Positions 9,020 through 20,318 of a DNA stretch of 64,000 nt are shown one piece after another. Source of the DNA: Xylaria sp. FL1777 (lineage: Eukaryota; Ascomycota; Sordariomycetes; Xylariales; Xylariaceae); the NCBI GenBank assembly GCA_022578965.1, contig MU400589.1:62001-126000 (forward strand). The letters run 5' to 3'. Both the position numbers and the translations under genes were made by a program. The notes beneath the pieces were generated by a model. The model had not been told where the DNA came from, ran no database searches, and saw only the letters and a list, made by a program, of their open reading frames with translations. Every line of letters begins with the position of its first letter. The stretch's first letter is position 1.

Positions 9020-11644
9020 TTATTTATTTATCGTTTCATCAGTTGGACCTGTGGCATCAGGTTCAAGGCCGAGGGGAGCAGAGACAGCCTTCTCCGGCGA
9101 CGCCGATGTATTTGACAACGTTTCTGAAGGTCCACAGTCCTCTGGATTTCCGAAAAGATCATCCAGGTCGTCCGATTTGACTGTGTCGGGGGGAGTAGGC
9201 AATGATTCCATGGGCGGCTCGTCACCCTGATCAGGCAGTTTCTGCTCCTGAGACACGTCATGAGGGGGGATAGGAGGCTCTAGCGGACTCACCTCTGGGA
9301 CCCCACCTTGGGTCTCGAGCTCGAGCCCCTTGGCTACATGTCCAAGATCATGGTTGAAGTCAACTTGGATCGGGAAATCCGCAGTGGCACCCACTAATGT
9401 TGCTGGGTTGTATCCCTGTAACTCGCCCTGCATACTTACCGCGGCATCGCCGGCAGTAACCATCGGTATATTCAGTGGCTCGGGCGGCGGCGGCGTAAAA
9501 TCACCAAGTCGCTGACGTTTAGGCGACGATGTCATGATATTCGCCTCTCCAATCGCAGTCTCGTGACTTCGCTTATGCCCTATTGCTGACTCGAATGGCG
9601 TGTTCGTTTGTAGGACATAGGGATCCTGCATAATAGGTTGATTAGGATACACGGGATCCGTAGTTTGGTATACTGGCCCCATGAATGTTGGCTCTACCTG
9701 CTGGACGTATGGAAGGAACTGCTGACCGTTATTCAGAACGGGGATTGGATGTGGGGGAGTGGCCAAACCCGAGTTAGCACTATCTACATTTCGTCTCCGA
9801 CGGTTCTCGATCACTTCGAGTTGTGCCGCGGCGTCGGCCACGGGGAACCCCATCTCGTCGAGTAACCCGTACTTTTGATAGGCTCGCAACTTCTTCTTGA
9901 GCTCGGGATTGCCGCGGTGCTTCGATATATCCACACCACCTCTCTTCTCACGGTTTTTGACCTGCGACTTGGGCTCGTGGTCAAGCTTGAAGTTGATCAG
10001 ACATTGCGCCAACGACGTGTCGTGGTCGCGCATACGCTTCAGCCCACGCCTCTTGAACTGCCACCAGATCTCATACGTGGCTATCCACCATGCCCTGAAC
10101 TCAGCGTCGATACCCGGCAACTTGTGCTCGAGCGAGAAGTACGGGTGCGACTCCCGCTTGAACGCCCGGCAATCGATACGGACATCGATGAGGTGCCACA
10201 GGTCTATCAAGTCAAAGTGGTGCTCCAGACAAAATAGATGGACGTAGCCGGCGTTGTGGAACGGGTCGATCATCTCGCCGTTCACGTTCTGCCGCTCGTC
10301 CAGGATCACCCACGGCTCACCCAGCGCGATGGTCCGCGCGTACTGGCAGTTCTTAAATCGACATTTCGTCGACTCCCCGCCGCGCGGGTACCGCGAGTTC
10401 GCCATGGCCGCCGGCCAGCCGATCCAGAGCGTGAGACCCTGGCGGACTTTCTTCCTGCACGTCTTCACGCCTGGTAGACGCGGAGGAGGCTCAAAGTTGT
10501 CCTTGTAACAAGGCCCCATGAGATACTGTCGCATCTGCTGGGCCGTGAAGAATGTGCCGGGCGCGAGCTCGCCCTTTTCCGTGTACGTGAAGAGATGCCG
10601 CCCTTTGTCGTCGCGCGGGCCCCACGAGATGGGCTTTGGTGGTGACGGCCCGTAGTACCGCTCCGGCTCCACGTCGGGGTGCGCCTTCCTGCCGTGCGTC
10701 TTGCGCGGGATCTTGTCGTTCAGGAGCGCCTCGCCGTGGTGGTTCTTCGCCGGTCGCTTTGGCAGTGGCGTCGTCGTCACTGTGCCTGCTGAGGGGGGTT
10801 CCCGGCTGTGGCGCGAGCGGTCTATCGGCTGGGGGACAGAGGAGGGATTGGGACTGCGGTTTTTGGGTGATGTCCCCTTCCCTGGTGGTGGCATTGGCTT
10901 GGGGGCTGGGGGCCAGAGTGGTAGGGTAGTCTGTTGGCGAATCGGCCCTTGGGGGATTGGCTCGGGGATAAGTGGGCGCTCTGGGGGCCAAGGGGCTTGG
11001 TAGATTGGGTTCATGGGCTGTTGATGAATCACTTGTTGAGGCTGATGAATTATCGGCTGACCATTCATTTGCGTGCTCACGATAGGAGGCCCATAAACCA
11101 GAGGCTGCGCATTCATCTGAGTTACCATCGGGTTTTGAAATGCTTGTTCGGCATTTATTCGAGTAGGCAATTGCTGTGGATACGCTAAAGGTTGGCCATT
11201 AAATTGAGTGCCTATGGGAAAATACTGAGGATACCCCTGATTAGCGAGTGGCTGAGTAGTAAAGGGGGAATTGTTTTTGAGCATTCCGTCTAGAGGTTGT
11301 TGAGTATTAGCCCATCCCATATCGAGGCTGTTAGTACCAAGAAAATTTGGGGTGGCATATGTAGGCTGAGGAGCAATGAGGAGTTGTTCAGGGTTGACGA
11401 ACTGTGCATTACTCAGATCCGGAGCAGATGAGACCGGCGCTTCTAGCTGCGGTGAAGGAGAGGTAAGAATCACTGGTGGTGAAACCTGAACTTTCTCAAT
11501 TGGAAAATCCAATGCTAAGCCAGCTTCGATTTCGGGATCAAGATTCTCACTGAAATTAACACCGGAGAAAAGTGCATCAGACATACCGTCCGGGGTGTCC
11601 TGTTGCGGATTTGAAAGGTCAAAATCTGGGAAGGTGTCTGCCAT
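9020..11644 (-). CDS. Conserved-looking fungal protein of unknown function with a Cys/His-rich core
   Basis: A single uninterrupted exon encodes 874 residues. I do not recognise the family. Residues 1-350 are low complexity, rich in Gln, Pro and Asn with repeated NGQP/QP motifs, followed by a basic proline-rich stretch. Residues about 350-650 look like a folded core: a basic RKKVRQGLTLWIGWP segment, CRFKNCQYAR, then LFCLEHHFDLIDLWHL, which together could supply a C-x4-C...C-x2-H metal site, and then a Trp/Arg-rich helical part (EFRAWWIATYEIWWQFKRR). The C-terminal 220 residues are again disordered and acidic. Q/P-rich arms around a basic Cys/His core suggest a nuclear regulatory protein, but that is inference. 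The start is the first ATG of the open frame; the frame closes with TAA after DETINK. Confidence 0.75.
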   Translation of the reverse strand: MADTFPDFDLSNPQQDTPDGMSDALFSGVNFSENLDPEIEAGLALDFPIEKVQVSPPVILTSPSPQLEAPVSSAPDLSNAQFVNPEQLLIAPQPTYATPNFLGTNSLDMGWANTQQPLDGMLKNNSPFTTQPLANQGYPQYFPIGTQFNGQPLAYPQQLPTRINAEQAFQNPMVTQMNAQPLVYGPPIVSTQMNGQPIIHQPQQVIHQQPMNPIYQAPWPPERPLIPEPIPQGPIRQQTTLPLWPPAPKPMPPPGKGTSPKNRSPNPSSVPQPIDRSRHSREPPSAGTVTTTPLPKRPAKNHHGEALLNDKIPRKTHGRKAHPDVEPERYYGPSPPKPISWGPRDDKGRHLFTYTEKGELAPGTFFTAQQMRQYLMGPCYKDNFEPPPRLPGVKTCRKKVRQGLTLWIGWPAAMANSRYPRGGESTKCRFKNCQYARTIALGEPWVILDERQNVNGEMIDPFHNAGYVHLFCLEHHFDLIDLWHLIDVRIDCRAFKRESHPYFSLEHKLPGIDAEFRAWWIATYEIWWQFKRRGLKRMRDHDTSLAQCLINFKLDHEPKSQVKNREKRGGVDISKHRGNPELKKKLRAYQKYGLLDEMGFPVADAAAQLEVIENRRRRNVDSANSGLATPPHPIPVLNNGQQFLPYVQQVEPTFMGPVYQTTDPVYPNQPIMQDPYVLQTNTPFESAIGHKRSHETAIGEANIMTSSPKRQRLGDFTPPPPEPLNIPMVTAGDAAVSMQGELQGYNPATLVGATADFPIQVDFNHDLGHVAKGLELETQGGVPEVSPLEPPIPPHDVSQEQKLPDQGDEPPMESLPTPPDTVKSDDLDDLFGNPEDCGPSETLSNTSASPEKAVSAPLGLEPDATGPTDETINK

Positions 11645-11672
11645 TTTCGCCTATCTAGATCACTGAAAACTG

Positions 11673-12089
11673 CTAAACAAGATCGGTTGGTGAATCTCGG
11701 ACGGTAGTGAGGCCTGCTATGCTACCCCGATCGTGTGCAGTAAAGACGTTCACAGTGGTTCGAAGTCCGGCTTGAGAATCGAAATACAGCGCGTATCTTT
11801 GTAGCAATGGGAAATTGTTAAGGTTTATATACTTCGAAATAACGTCTTTATCTACGTACCCTGATAATACTATTCTTATACAAGACAATGACCACTTCAA
11901 TGGACATTCTTTGATGACAAGGGCGTTGTTCTTATCCTCGCCTTTGAAACTCAACAATCCATAGTCATAACAAAGCTCTACAACCAGAGTAGCCGTCCTC
12001 TTTGTGGTAAACATGACAATGATGTTATCAAGTGACAGTTCCTCAGTTGACATTCTTGGGGCGCGTCTGTCGAACATTAACATCACCAC
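11673..12089 (-). CDS. Open frame of 138 codons just upstream of the 874-residue gene, doubtful
   Basis: It lies on the same strand as the 874-residue gene and ends only 28 nt before that gene's ATG. No known motif is visible. The predicted protein has mixed composition with hydrophobic segments (IRIVLSGYVDK, LQRYALYF) and is not low complexity. It could be a separate small gene, a large upstream open frame in the leader, or a chance frame. The spacing makes an independent gene unlikely. Confidence 0.2.
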   Translation of the reverse strand: MVMLMFDRRAPRMSTEELSLDNIIVMFTTKRTATLVVELCYDYGLLSFKGEDKNNALVIKECPLKWSLSCIRIVLSGYVDKDVISKYINLNNFPLLQRYALYFDSQAGLRTTVNVFTAHDRGSIAGLTTVRDSPTDLV

Positions 12090-13898
12090 CGGACGGAGTT
12101 AGTTTCATACTTCGATAGGAAGTACAAGATACCGAAGAGACATCTAGGTTCAACTTAGTGAAGATTCAAGAAGGATACCCAGATTATGGAATATGGATTA
12201 AAAAGTGTTATCAGGAGAGCTTATGCATTTCTTCCACACAAATGTTCAGAACAGGTCTGTGAATGCGTTGATTTCATCATAAAAGAAGAGAAAAGGAGGC
12301 AAATAAAAATGCAGAGAGAAGCTTACCTGTAGGTTGGAAGGGTCAAAATTATAGTTAGACCTGTTATGAAATTGAGTAATATATATAAGAGTAAGTTACC
12401 TAGTATACGTTTCTTAGTAGCTAGTATGAGTTCAATTAGCGGCGATAATAAAGATGTAACATAATCGACCTGTTTCGTATAAGAAAGACATTGTATTGAT
12501 AGGGTATATCCTTCATCCTCCATTTCGACACGCCGTAGGCAGTTTACAGTGGCATAACGCGTAAGTAAAAGAGAGGAGTCGGTGAAGAGAATAGAAAAAA
12601 GGGAAGGAAAAGAAAATATTGAGGTTAGCTCCTTAAATTTCCTGCAACGGAGGTGGCTTATCGATATGTACGTAGGTGGTGTAACTTTGTCGAAACCCCT
12701 GAACCATGCCTACCAGATTTTCCACCTATTTTGCCGAGACTGTACACTACCTAGATACGTATACTAGGTTATGTAGGTAGGTACCATCCATTCCCGGCAG
12801 ATGGCCATCGTCAATTACGTAGCGGCCGGTAGTGGCCCCCAATCACCTCCAATGGCCTATACGCAGTATGTGATTTATAGCCTCGTGTATCTCCCGCAGT
12901 GCAGCAGTCACACCAACTAGGTACCAGTACACTACGGTGTACAGTACCTGATACTAACACATTGTGATAGGTAAAGTATAGAGTTGTTTGTGGGACGATC
13001 AGCAGAATTATAGGTGCTCAGAATTTAGTCCCAAGGTTCTGTGTACCAAGACTGCAGTTCTACGTAACGCACTGCCTTATGTAGATACCTACCTCCTTAC
13101 CTTACAGTGCATACCTCGGTACCTAGTATGCACAAACAGTTAGAAGTATGTAACCTTCCGACTTCGTGCACCTGAGGCATAAGGTAACGTACCTACAGTA
13201 CCTAGGTAGGTAGGCAGGTATTCTCTACGCAGTACTGAGCTCTCTCTACCTTAGGTACCTAGGTAGGTAGGTACCTACCTAGGTACTGTGGGAAGGAAGG
13301 TGGAGGGTCTTGCCCCGATCTTCGACCCATTAAACGAGACGCGGCGCTTCGTATTGATTCAAACCCCCAATATGATCCCGCTTTTCCCCTCTTTCTGGCG
13401 AATCAACACCGGTAACGCCCAGTTGCAACGGTTATGTACTCCGTATCCCCTCTCAAAGCTCTAAAAGAAAAGAAGGTACCAAAGAAGGTAGTGGCAGGTA
13501 CTATGTGTGCAATATCTAACCACTACACACGGGACATACGTTACGTATTCAGCAACCAGAACATCACCAAAACCACTCCCGAACCATTGCTTGCCTGCCC
13601 GCCCGCCTGTCCGCCTGTCCGCCTCTCCTTCTCGCCAGCCATCCACCCATCCATTTGATCTCGCCCGGTTTCTTTTGTCGTCGTCTGCATTGGATTGTTT
13701 GTCCTTGGCCGTGCCTCGACCCGATTAGCGCCTTTGCGAAAGCCATGCCATTCCCCTCTACGTGACATCGCGATTCGCTCGCCCGTCCGTCCATTTCCGC
13801 CGTTCTCGTTGCTGCGTTCGCTGCCATAGACCATAGACCCGTCCCGCCGTCGACTTCTCGCCCGTTTTCTTGGTAGATCCCGTCCATTCGCCGTCACA
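12090..13898. other. Intergenic spacer upstream of the DIP2 gene
   Basis: About 1.8 kb separating two divergent genes. The left part (12120-12540) is AT-rich with no gene I trust; the right part carries the TAGGTACC motif cluster listed separately and a C/T-rich stretch from about 13580 that leads into the DIP2 start. Confidence 0.5.
13081..13290. repeat. Cluster of palindromic TAGGTACC/ACCTAGGT motifs
   Basis: Dense alternation of TAGG, GGTACC and CCTAGG tetramer-based motifs, with an almost pure tract at 13252-13287. The sequence is largely self-complementary, so either strand reads similarly. It sits about 600-800 nt upstream of the DIP2 start. Function unknown. Confidence 0.6.
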
Positions 13899-16800
13899 AT
13901 GGCCCATCTGAGCCAAGACCTGCAAGCGCAGCTCAACGAGCTAGAGAAAGAGTTAGAAGTATGCCCGCCCCCTTCTCAATGCCCGCACACCCGTATGCCC
14001 ATACGCCTCCACGCTTCCACACCTTCACGTCTCCCCGCCACCCCACGATGCGCTCGTTTGTAGACGTGCCCGCCGAGCTCGACATCAAGGACCCGCTAAC
14101 CCGCCTTGTGGCTTTAGGAGGGCGATATCACCGAGAAAGGGTACGCTCCATTCGTCACTGTGCTCGACTTCCGCTCAGTCCCTTATTCCCCCGCTTGACA
14201 AGCTACCTAGGTGGTTGATGGAGTGTCTGGGCTGACTATATGTCTGCTCTTCAGATTTCAGAAAAGGAGAACCCAACTTCTCTCACAATACGGACTTGCA
14301 AACAACTTTGGAGGCTTGAAACTACATACTCCCGACGACAACACCCATGTCCCAGGCGGTGATCATCGAGGCGCTGCCTTGGCTGCCCTGAATGCCTCCA
14401 GTCCCGATCCCGATGCCTCCTGGTCTCCTAGTACAGTAAAGTCTCCTCTTGATTGGCGCCCCTTGTCGTCTGGGACGTCCGCCCCAATACATCCACCCCA
14501 CGGTGCTGGTGCTGCCGCCGGTGCCGATGCCGATTCTCCCGCTGGCCTCCTGCGGCCTGGTGGTCCTCTGGCTGCCGAATATCGCCCTACTCTCGCTCAC
14601 CGCGATTCTCTCTTCCTCAACCCAACCTCAAATTACTCCCAGACCATGGTGTCTGATCCTCCAACGCGGTCAGGCACTATGGTTTCCGGTGACTACGCAT
14701 TCAAGCCGGAATATCAGGGAGGCTACTCTCAACAGCCCGCTCACCCCTTCGACAGCCGCACGGGAACCATGATGGATTCGCAGGCTTATTTCTCAGACTT
14801 CGCTGGACAGCAATCGTATGAACAGCCATCTGCTGAGTATGGTGGTGGTGTCCAGAGATATTCCGTTGGCGATGCGTTTTCTCCTACGGCTGCTATGGCA
14901 CCACCTATGCTCACGGCAAATGATCTACCCCCAGCTGAGCTTCAATATCTAGTACCCTTAGAGCCGCGCGAAGTGCCATTTGCTATACACGACCCGCATG
15001 ATCAAAATATGGCTATGTCCTCTTTTGATAATATTGCTGCTGTACTCCGACATAGGGGAAGAACTACGCCTAAGTTACCAGCTTACTGGGTTCTTGATAG
15101 TAAAGGAAAGGAGATAGCGTCAGTTACCTGGGACAAACTAGCGTCGCGGGCAGAAAAGGTGGCTCAGGTCATCCGAGATAAGAGCTCTTTGTATCGCGGC
15201 GACCGCGTAGCTCTCGTTTATCGTGATTCGGAGATTATTGATTTTGCAATTGCCTTACTCGGCTGTTTCATCGCCGGCGTTGTCGCAGTGCCTATCAATG
15301 ACCTGCAAGACTATGCAAAGCTTAACTTGATTTTGACATCCACGCAGGCGCATTTGGCCCTCACCACCGATAACAATCTAAAAACCTTCCAGCGAGATAT
15401 AACAACACAGAAGTTAACTTGGCCAAAGGGTGTCGAGTGGTGGAAGACTAACGAGTTTGGGAGCTATCATCCTAAGAAGAAGGACGACATCCCACCCTTG
15501 ACGGTCCCAGATCTAGCCTATATTGAGTTCTCTAGGGCGCCTACTGGCGATTTACGCGGCGTTGTCCTCAGTCACCGCACCATTATGCATCAAATGGCGT
15601 GCCTTAGCGCTATTGTGTCAGTAGTACCTCATCAGGGCCCGGGAGACACTTTCAACCGAGCACTTCGAGACAAGAATGGCCGGCTTATCGGAGGTGGTGC
15701 AAGTAGTGAGATTCTCCTATCATACCTTGATCCGAGGCAGGGTATAGGCATGATTATCGGTGTACTTCTAAATGTGTACAGCGGACACACAACAGTTTGG
15801 GTTGAAAACCGAGCTGTTAACGCTCCCGGCCTGTACGCCCATCTCATCACAAAATATAAGGCGACGTTGATGGTTGCAGATTATCCAGGTCTGAAAACTG
15901 CCGCATTCAATTACCAACAGGACCCAATGACAACGAGAAATTTCAAGAAAGGCATGGAGCCAAATTTTCAACACGTCAAGCTGTGTTTGATTGACACATT
16001 AACGGTCGATAGCGAGTTTCATGAAGTGCTAGCTGATCGGTGGCTACGGCCACTACGAAATTCTCATGCGAGAGAGGTCGTGGCGCCAATGCTCTGTCTA
16101 CCAGAACATGGTGGCATGGTGATCAGTGTCCGTGATTGGCTAGGTGGCGAAGAACGCATGGGCTGTCCATTGAAGTTACAGCTTGATGCAGATATCGAGA
16201 CCGGCGATGGAAAAGACGAGAAGGATGAAGAGAAGACAACACCATCCAACGGGTTTGGGAGTCTCTTAGGAGGGGGTACAACAAATGCCAAAGAATCTGA
16301 TGCTAGTAATGACATTAGTGAAGTCTTACTCGATCGAGAAGCTCTAAAAACGAACGAGGTAGTAGTCGTTGCTATTGGTGAAGAAGCGAGCAAAAGGGCA
16401 ACGAACGAACCTGGGACGGTTCGAGTGGGTGCCTTTGGCTATCCTATCCCCGATGCTACCCTGGCTATCGTAGATCCCGAAACTGGCTTATTGGCATCAC
16501 CGCAAACCGTGGGAGAAATCTGGGTTGACTCTCCATCCTTGTCGGGAGGTTTCTGGGCCCTGCCTAAACACACCGAACAGATTTTCCACGCGAGGCCCTA
16601 TAAGTTTGAGCCTGGTGAACCGACTCCCACTCCCGTTGAGCCTGAATTCCTTAGGACTGGCCTCCTTGGGACGATAATTGAAGGCAAAATATTTGTCCTC
16701 GGTCTATATGAAGATCGCATCCGGCAGAAGGTAGAATGGGTTGAGCATGGGCATGAGATCACCGAGCATCGCTACTTCTTTGTGCAGCATATAGTAGTCA

Positions 16801-19598
16801 GTATTTTGCGAAATCTGAGCAAGCAGGTATTCGACTGCTCCGCATTTGACGTATTCGTCAACGACGAGCATCTACCTATTGTTGTGCTCGAATCATCAGC
16901 AGCATCCACGGCTCCGGCGACGTCAGGTGCCCCGCCTAGGCAGCTAGACACCGCGTTGTTGGATTCGCTTTCAGAGAAATGCATGGACCTTCTACTTCAA
17001 GAACACCACCTACGGGTTTATTGCGTGATGATCACGGCCCCGAATTCTCTACCACGCGTGACTAAGAATGGTAGACGAGAAATTGGCAACATGCTCTGCA
17101 GACGCGAGTTCGACCTTGGAAATCTGCCTTGTGTCCATGTCAAGTTCGGGGTTGAACATGCCGTGCTCAATCTACCTATTGGTGTGGACCCCTTAGGCGG
17201 TATATGGTCACCTATTGCCTCCGATTCTAGGGGCGATATTCTTGGACCAACCGATAAACAGTACTCTGGTATAGATAGACGAGAGGTGGTTATTGATGAC
17301 CGGACATCCACACCGTTAAATAACTTCGCCAGTATTTCCGATCTCATACAATGGCGGGTAGCGCGTCAACCCGAGGAACTCGCCCTATGCAGCATTGATG
17401 GTAAAGGCAAAGAAGGGAAAGGGATCACGTGGAAGAAATTTGATACCAAGGTCGCAGCCGTCGCCCTCTATCTCAAAAACAAGGCGAAGATACGGCCGCG
17501 CGATCATGTCATGCTCATGTACACGCATTCAGAGGAATTTGTCTTTGCTGTTCATGCTTGTATTAATCTTGGTGCTGTGATAATCCCCACCGCGCCAATG
17601 GATGAACGACGCCTACATGAAGATGTGCCGGCCTTCCTTCATCTTATCAACGACTATGGCATTAAGGCTGTCCTAGTGAATAACGAGGTTGATCATCTGC
17701 TAAAGCTGAAGGCAGTTTCGCAGCACGTTAAACAAACAGCACAAGTTCTCAAGATCAACGTGCCTGGTGTTTTTAATACATCGAAGCCCCCGAAGCAAAA
17801 CAATGGACTTCGGGATCTTGGTATTACGATAGATCCTTCATGGGTCCAACCGGGCTATCCTGTCATTATTTGGGCATACTGGACACCAGACCAGCGCAGG
17901 ATATCGGTACAACTTGGTCACAATACCATCCTCGGCATGTGCAAAGTACAGAAGGAGACCTGTCAAATGACGAGCTCCCGGCCCGTTCTAGGTTGCGTCA
18001 GAAGCACTACGGGTCTTGGTTTCATACATTCGTGTCTCATGGGTATATACATAGGCACGCCGACATACCTGATGTCCCCCGTCGAATTTGCGCAAAATCC
18101 CATCTCTTTATTCCTGACACTTAGTAGATACAAGATCAAAGACACTTATGCAACACCCCAGATGCTTGATCACGCGATGAACACGATGCCTGGAAAGGGG
18201 TTCACTATGCATGAGCTCAAGAACATGATGATTACAGCAGAAAGTAGACCCCGAGTGGATGTTTTCCAGAAGGTCAGGCTCCATTTTGCCGCCACCGGCC
18301 TCGATAGGACGGCTATCAATACGGTGTACTCCCATGTGCTCAACCCAATGATTGCTTCTCGCTCATACATGTGCATCGAGCCCACCGAGCTTTGGCTTGA
18401 CACGCGAGCCCTAAGAAGAGGTTTGGTCATCCCGGTCGACCCTGACTCGGATCCGAAGGCTCTCCTTGTTCAGGACTCGGGGATGGTGCCAGTTTCCACG
18501 CAGATTGCTATTGTCAACCCGGAGAGTCGCATACTCTGTAGCGATGGTGAATTCGGTGAGATTTGGGTCGACTCAGAGGCGTGTGTCAAAGGATTTTATG
18601 GATCCAAGGATCCCTTCGATGCTGAACGTTTTGATGGGCGGACAGTCGATGGCGATCCAAATATCCGTTATGTCAGGACCGGTGATCTTGGCTTCCTGCA
18701 TACTATCAGTCGGCCTATTGGGCCAGGTGGGACACAGGTCGAAATGCAAGTGCTTTTTGTGCTCGGAAATATTGGGGAGACTTTTGAAATTAATGGCCTC
18801 AACCATTTCCCAATGGACATTGAGGCCTCGGTGGAAAGGTGTCATCGGAACATCGTGCCGGGTGGCTGGTAAGTGACCCTGCGTAAAATGAATGTCATTC
18901 GCTAACACATCTCAAGCGCTGTCTTCCAAGCTGGTGGTCTCGTGGTAGTACTAGTCGAAGTCTCGCGCAAACCATATCTGGCATCCATTGTCCCTGTCAT
19001 CGTTAATGCAATTCTAGGCGAGCATCAAATCGTGGCCGATATTGTCGCATTCGTGAACAAAGGCGACTTCCCTCGCAGCCGGCTTGGCGAGAAACAGCGT
19101 GGCAAAATTTTGGCCGGTTGGGTAACTCGAAAAATGCGCACCGTAGCTCAGTTTGCCATCCGAGATGCAGATGCGAGTGCTTTAGAAGGCGGTGACGGCG
19201 CCGCCGAGAACAATCGTGCAAGTATTGGTAGTATGCGAAACAGCAACGTGCCAGGGGCGGGCGCAAGCTCCCTAAGGAATATGGAGCATGCACCACAAAT
19301 CCTTGAGCAAGAAGAACTTGAACAACAAATGGACCAGATGTCAGCTCTTCCACGTTTCGAATCGTCTACAACAAACAGTAGTCGAAACAACACCTCGTCC
19401 ACCTCCGATCACCCCACCAGCTACCACTTACCTCAGTTTAATCGTTTTAGTGATGAACATCAACTACCCAACCAGCAACCAAGTCCCCCTCAGATTCGAC
19501 TTCCGACCGTTGATAGACAACAGGGACAGACTTTAGCCGAAGATGAGGACTGGCAACGTGACGCAATTATGCATATGAATTTAGCTAGTCAAGGCTAG
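13899..19598 (+). CDS. DIP2/CPS1 family protein: DMAP1-binding domain plus two adenylate-forming (AMP-binding) domains
   Basis: Fungal homologue of Disco-interacting protein 2 (Cochliobolus CPS1, yeast Cmr2); the family is linked to diacylglycerol homeostasis and, in fungal pathogens, to virulence. Exons 13899-13958, 14118-14140, 14255-18868 and 18917-19598 keep frame and give 1792 residues. Exon 1 plus the 23-nt microexon encode the short N-terminal DMAP1-binding motif (LNELEKELEEGDITEKG, then QKRRTQLLSQYG). Residues 30-280 are low complexity. Adenylation-like domain 1 starts near residue 285 and domain 2 near residue 1050. The A3 loop, normally Ser/Thr/Gly-rich with a lysine, is degenerate in both (FSRAPTGDLRG and WAYWTPDQRR). 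A YVRTGDLG motif survives in domain 2 only. This agrees with DIP2 rather than with an NRPS or ordinary acyl-CoA synthetase. The ATG lies in a strong fungal context (CACAATGG). Confidence 0.93.
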
Positions 19599-20318
19599 TT
19601 TATTCGTATTGAAACTAAAAACTGGGGGGTTGTGTAGCACGACTTGCACGTTGCATTATTCAGCTGTTTTGGGTTCATGTGTGTTGGTTACATGTTTGTC
19701 TTAGGTATTGACTCCTTTGGAGTCATTTGGCTACTTCGCGGATATCCCTCTGTAAGTACAGCGTTCTGGATTCACCAGGAAGAAACTATATCGAACAGCC
19801 GACAGAAATCGGTCAATCATAGATATGACGATGACGATGATGAAGACGATCAGTCACTCAATGAAAAGAAAGGCTCTTGTTATGTGCGGCAATATCAAGA
19901 TACTGTGGGTGAAGGCAATACAAATCGACCAATGAATGAGACAATGATGCGCTTTAAAGAACCAAAGATAGAGAGGGCTCTGTCTTATAGACAGATGCTT
20001 TCCTATATCCTGTTAATGCATTTTCAAAGCAGCTAACGTTAAGCAGCTTTTTAAGTTCAAGGAGACTACCTAAATAACACTGATGACTACGAAATACATC
20101 CTACTTAGCCCTTTCGTATGTGATGAAGGGTTTAGGAGCTCAGCCTGAGTAGTGCATTCTACTAAAGTTTTATAGTTAATAGTCAGGCAAGAGGAGTGGT
20201 TTTCTGATCTCTCGATGAATAATTGTCATAGGACGAGCATACGTTGTCTTCAAAACGCTAGGCCAAGCAACGACATGCGGATTCAAGGAATTCGTCTCAA
20301 TACATGTATCTAACCATC
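19599..20318. other. Intergenic spacer between convergent genes
   Basis: Holds the 3' flanks of DIP2 and the acid phosphatase. A 130-codon open frame at 19644-20036 has no ATG at its start and looks like 3' untranslated sequence. Confidence 0.5.

Noticed and set aside
13899..19598. DIP2 gene as a nonribosomal peptide synthetase or secondary-metabolite cluster core
   Set aside because: No condensation or carrier domain, degenerate A3 loops, a DMAP1-binding N-terminus, and neighbours are unrelated housekeeping genes.
19644..20036. 130-codon frame downstream of DIP2
   Set aside because: Begins without ATG, includes a poly-Asp stretch, and sits where the 3' UTR is expected.
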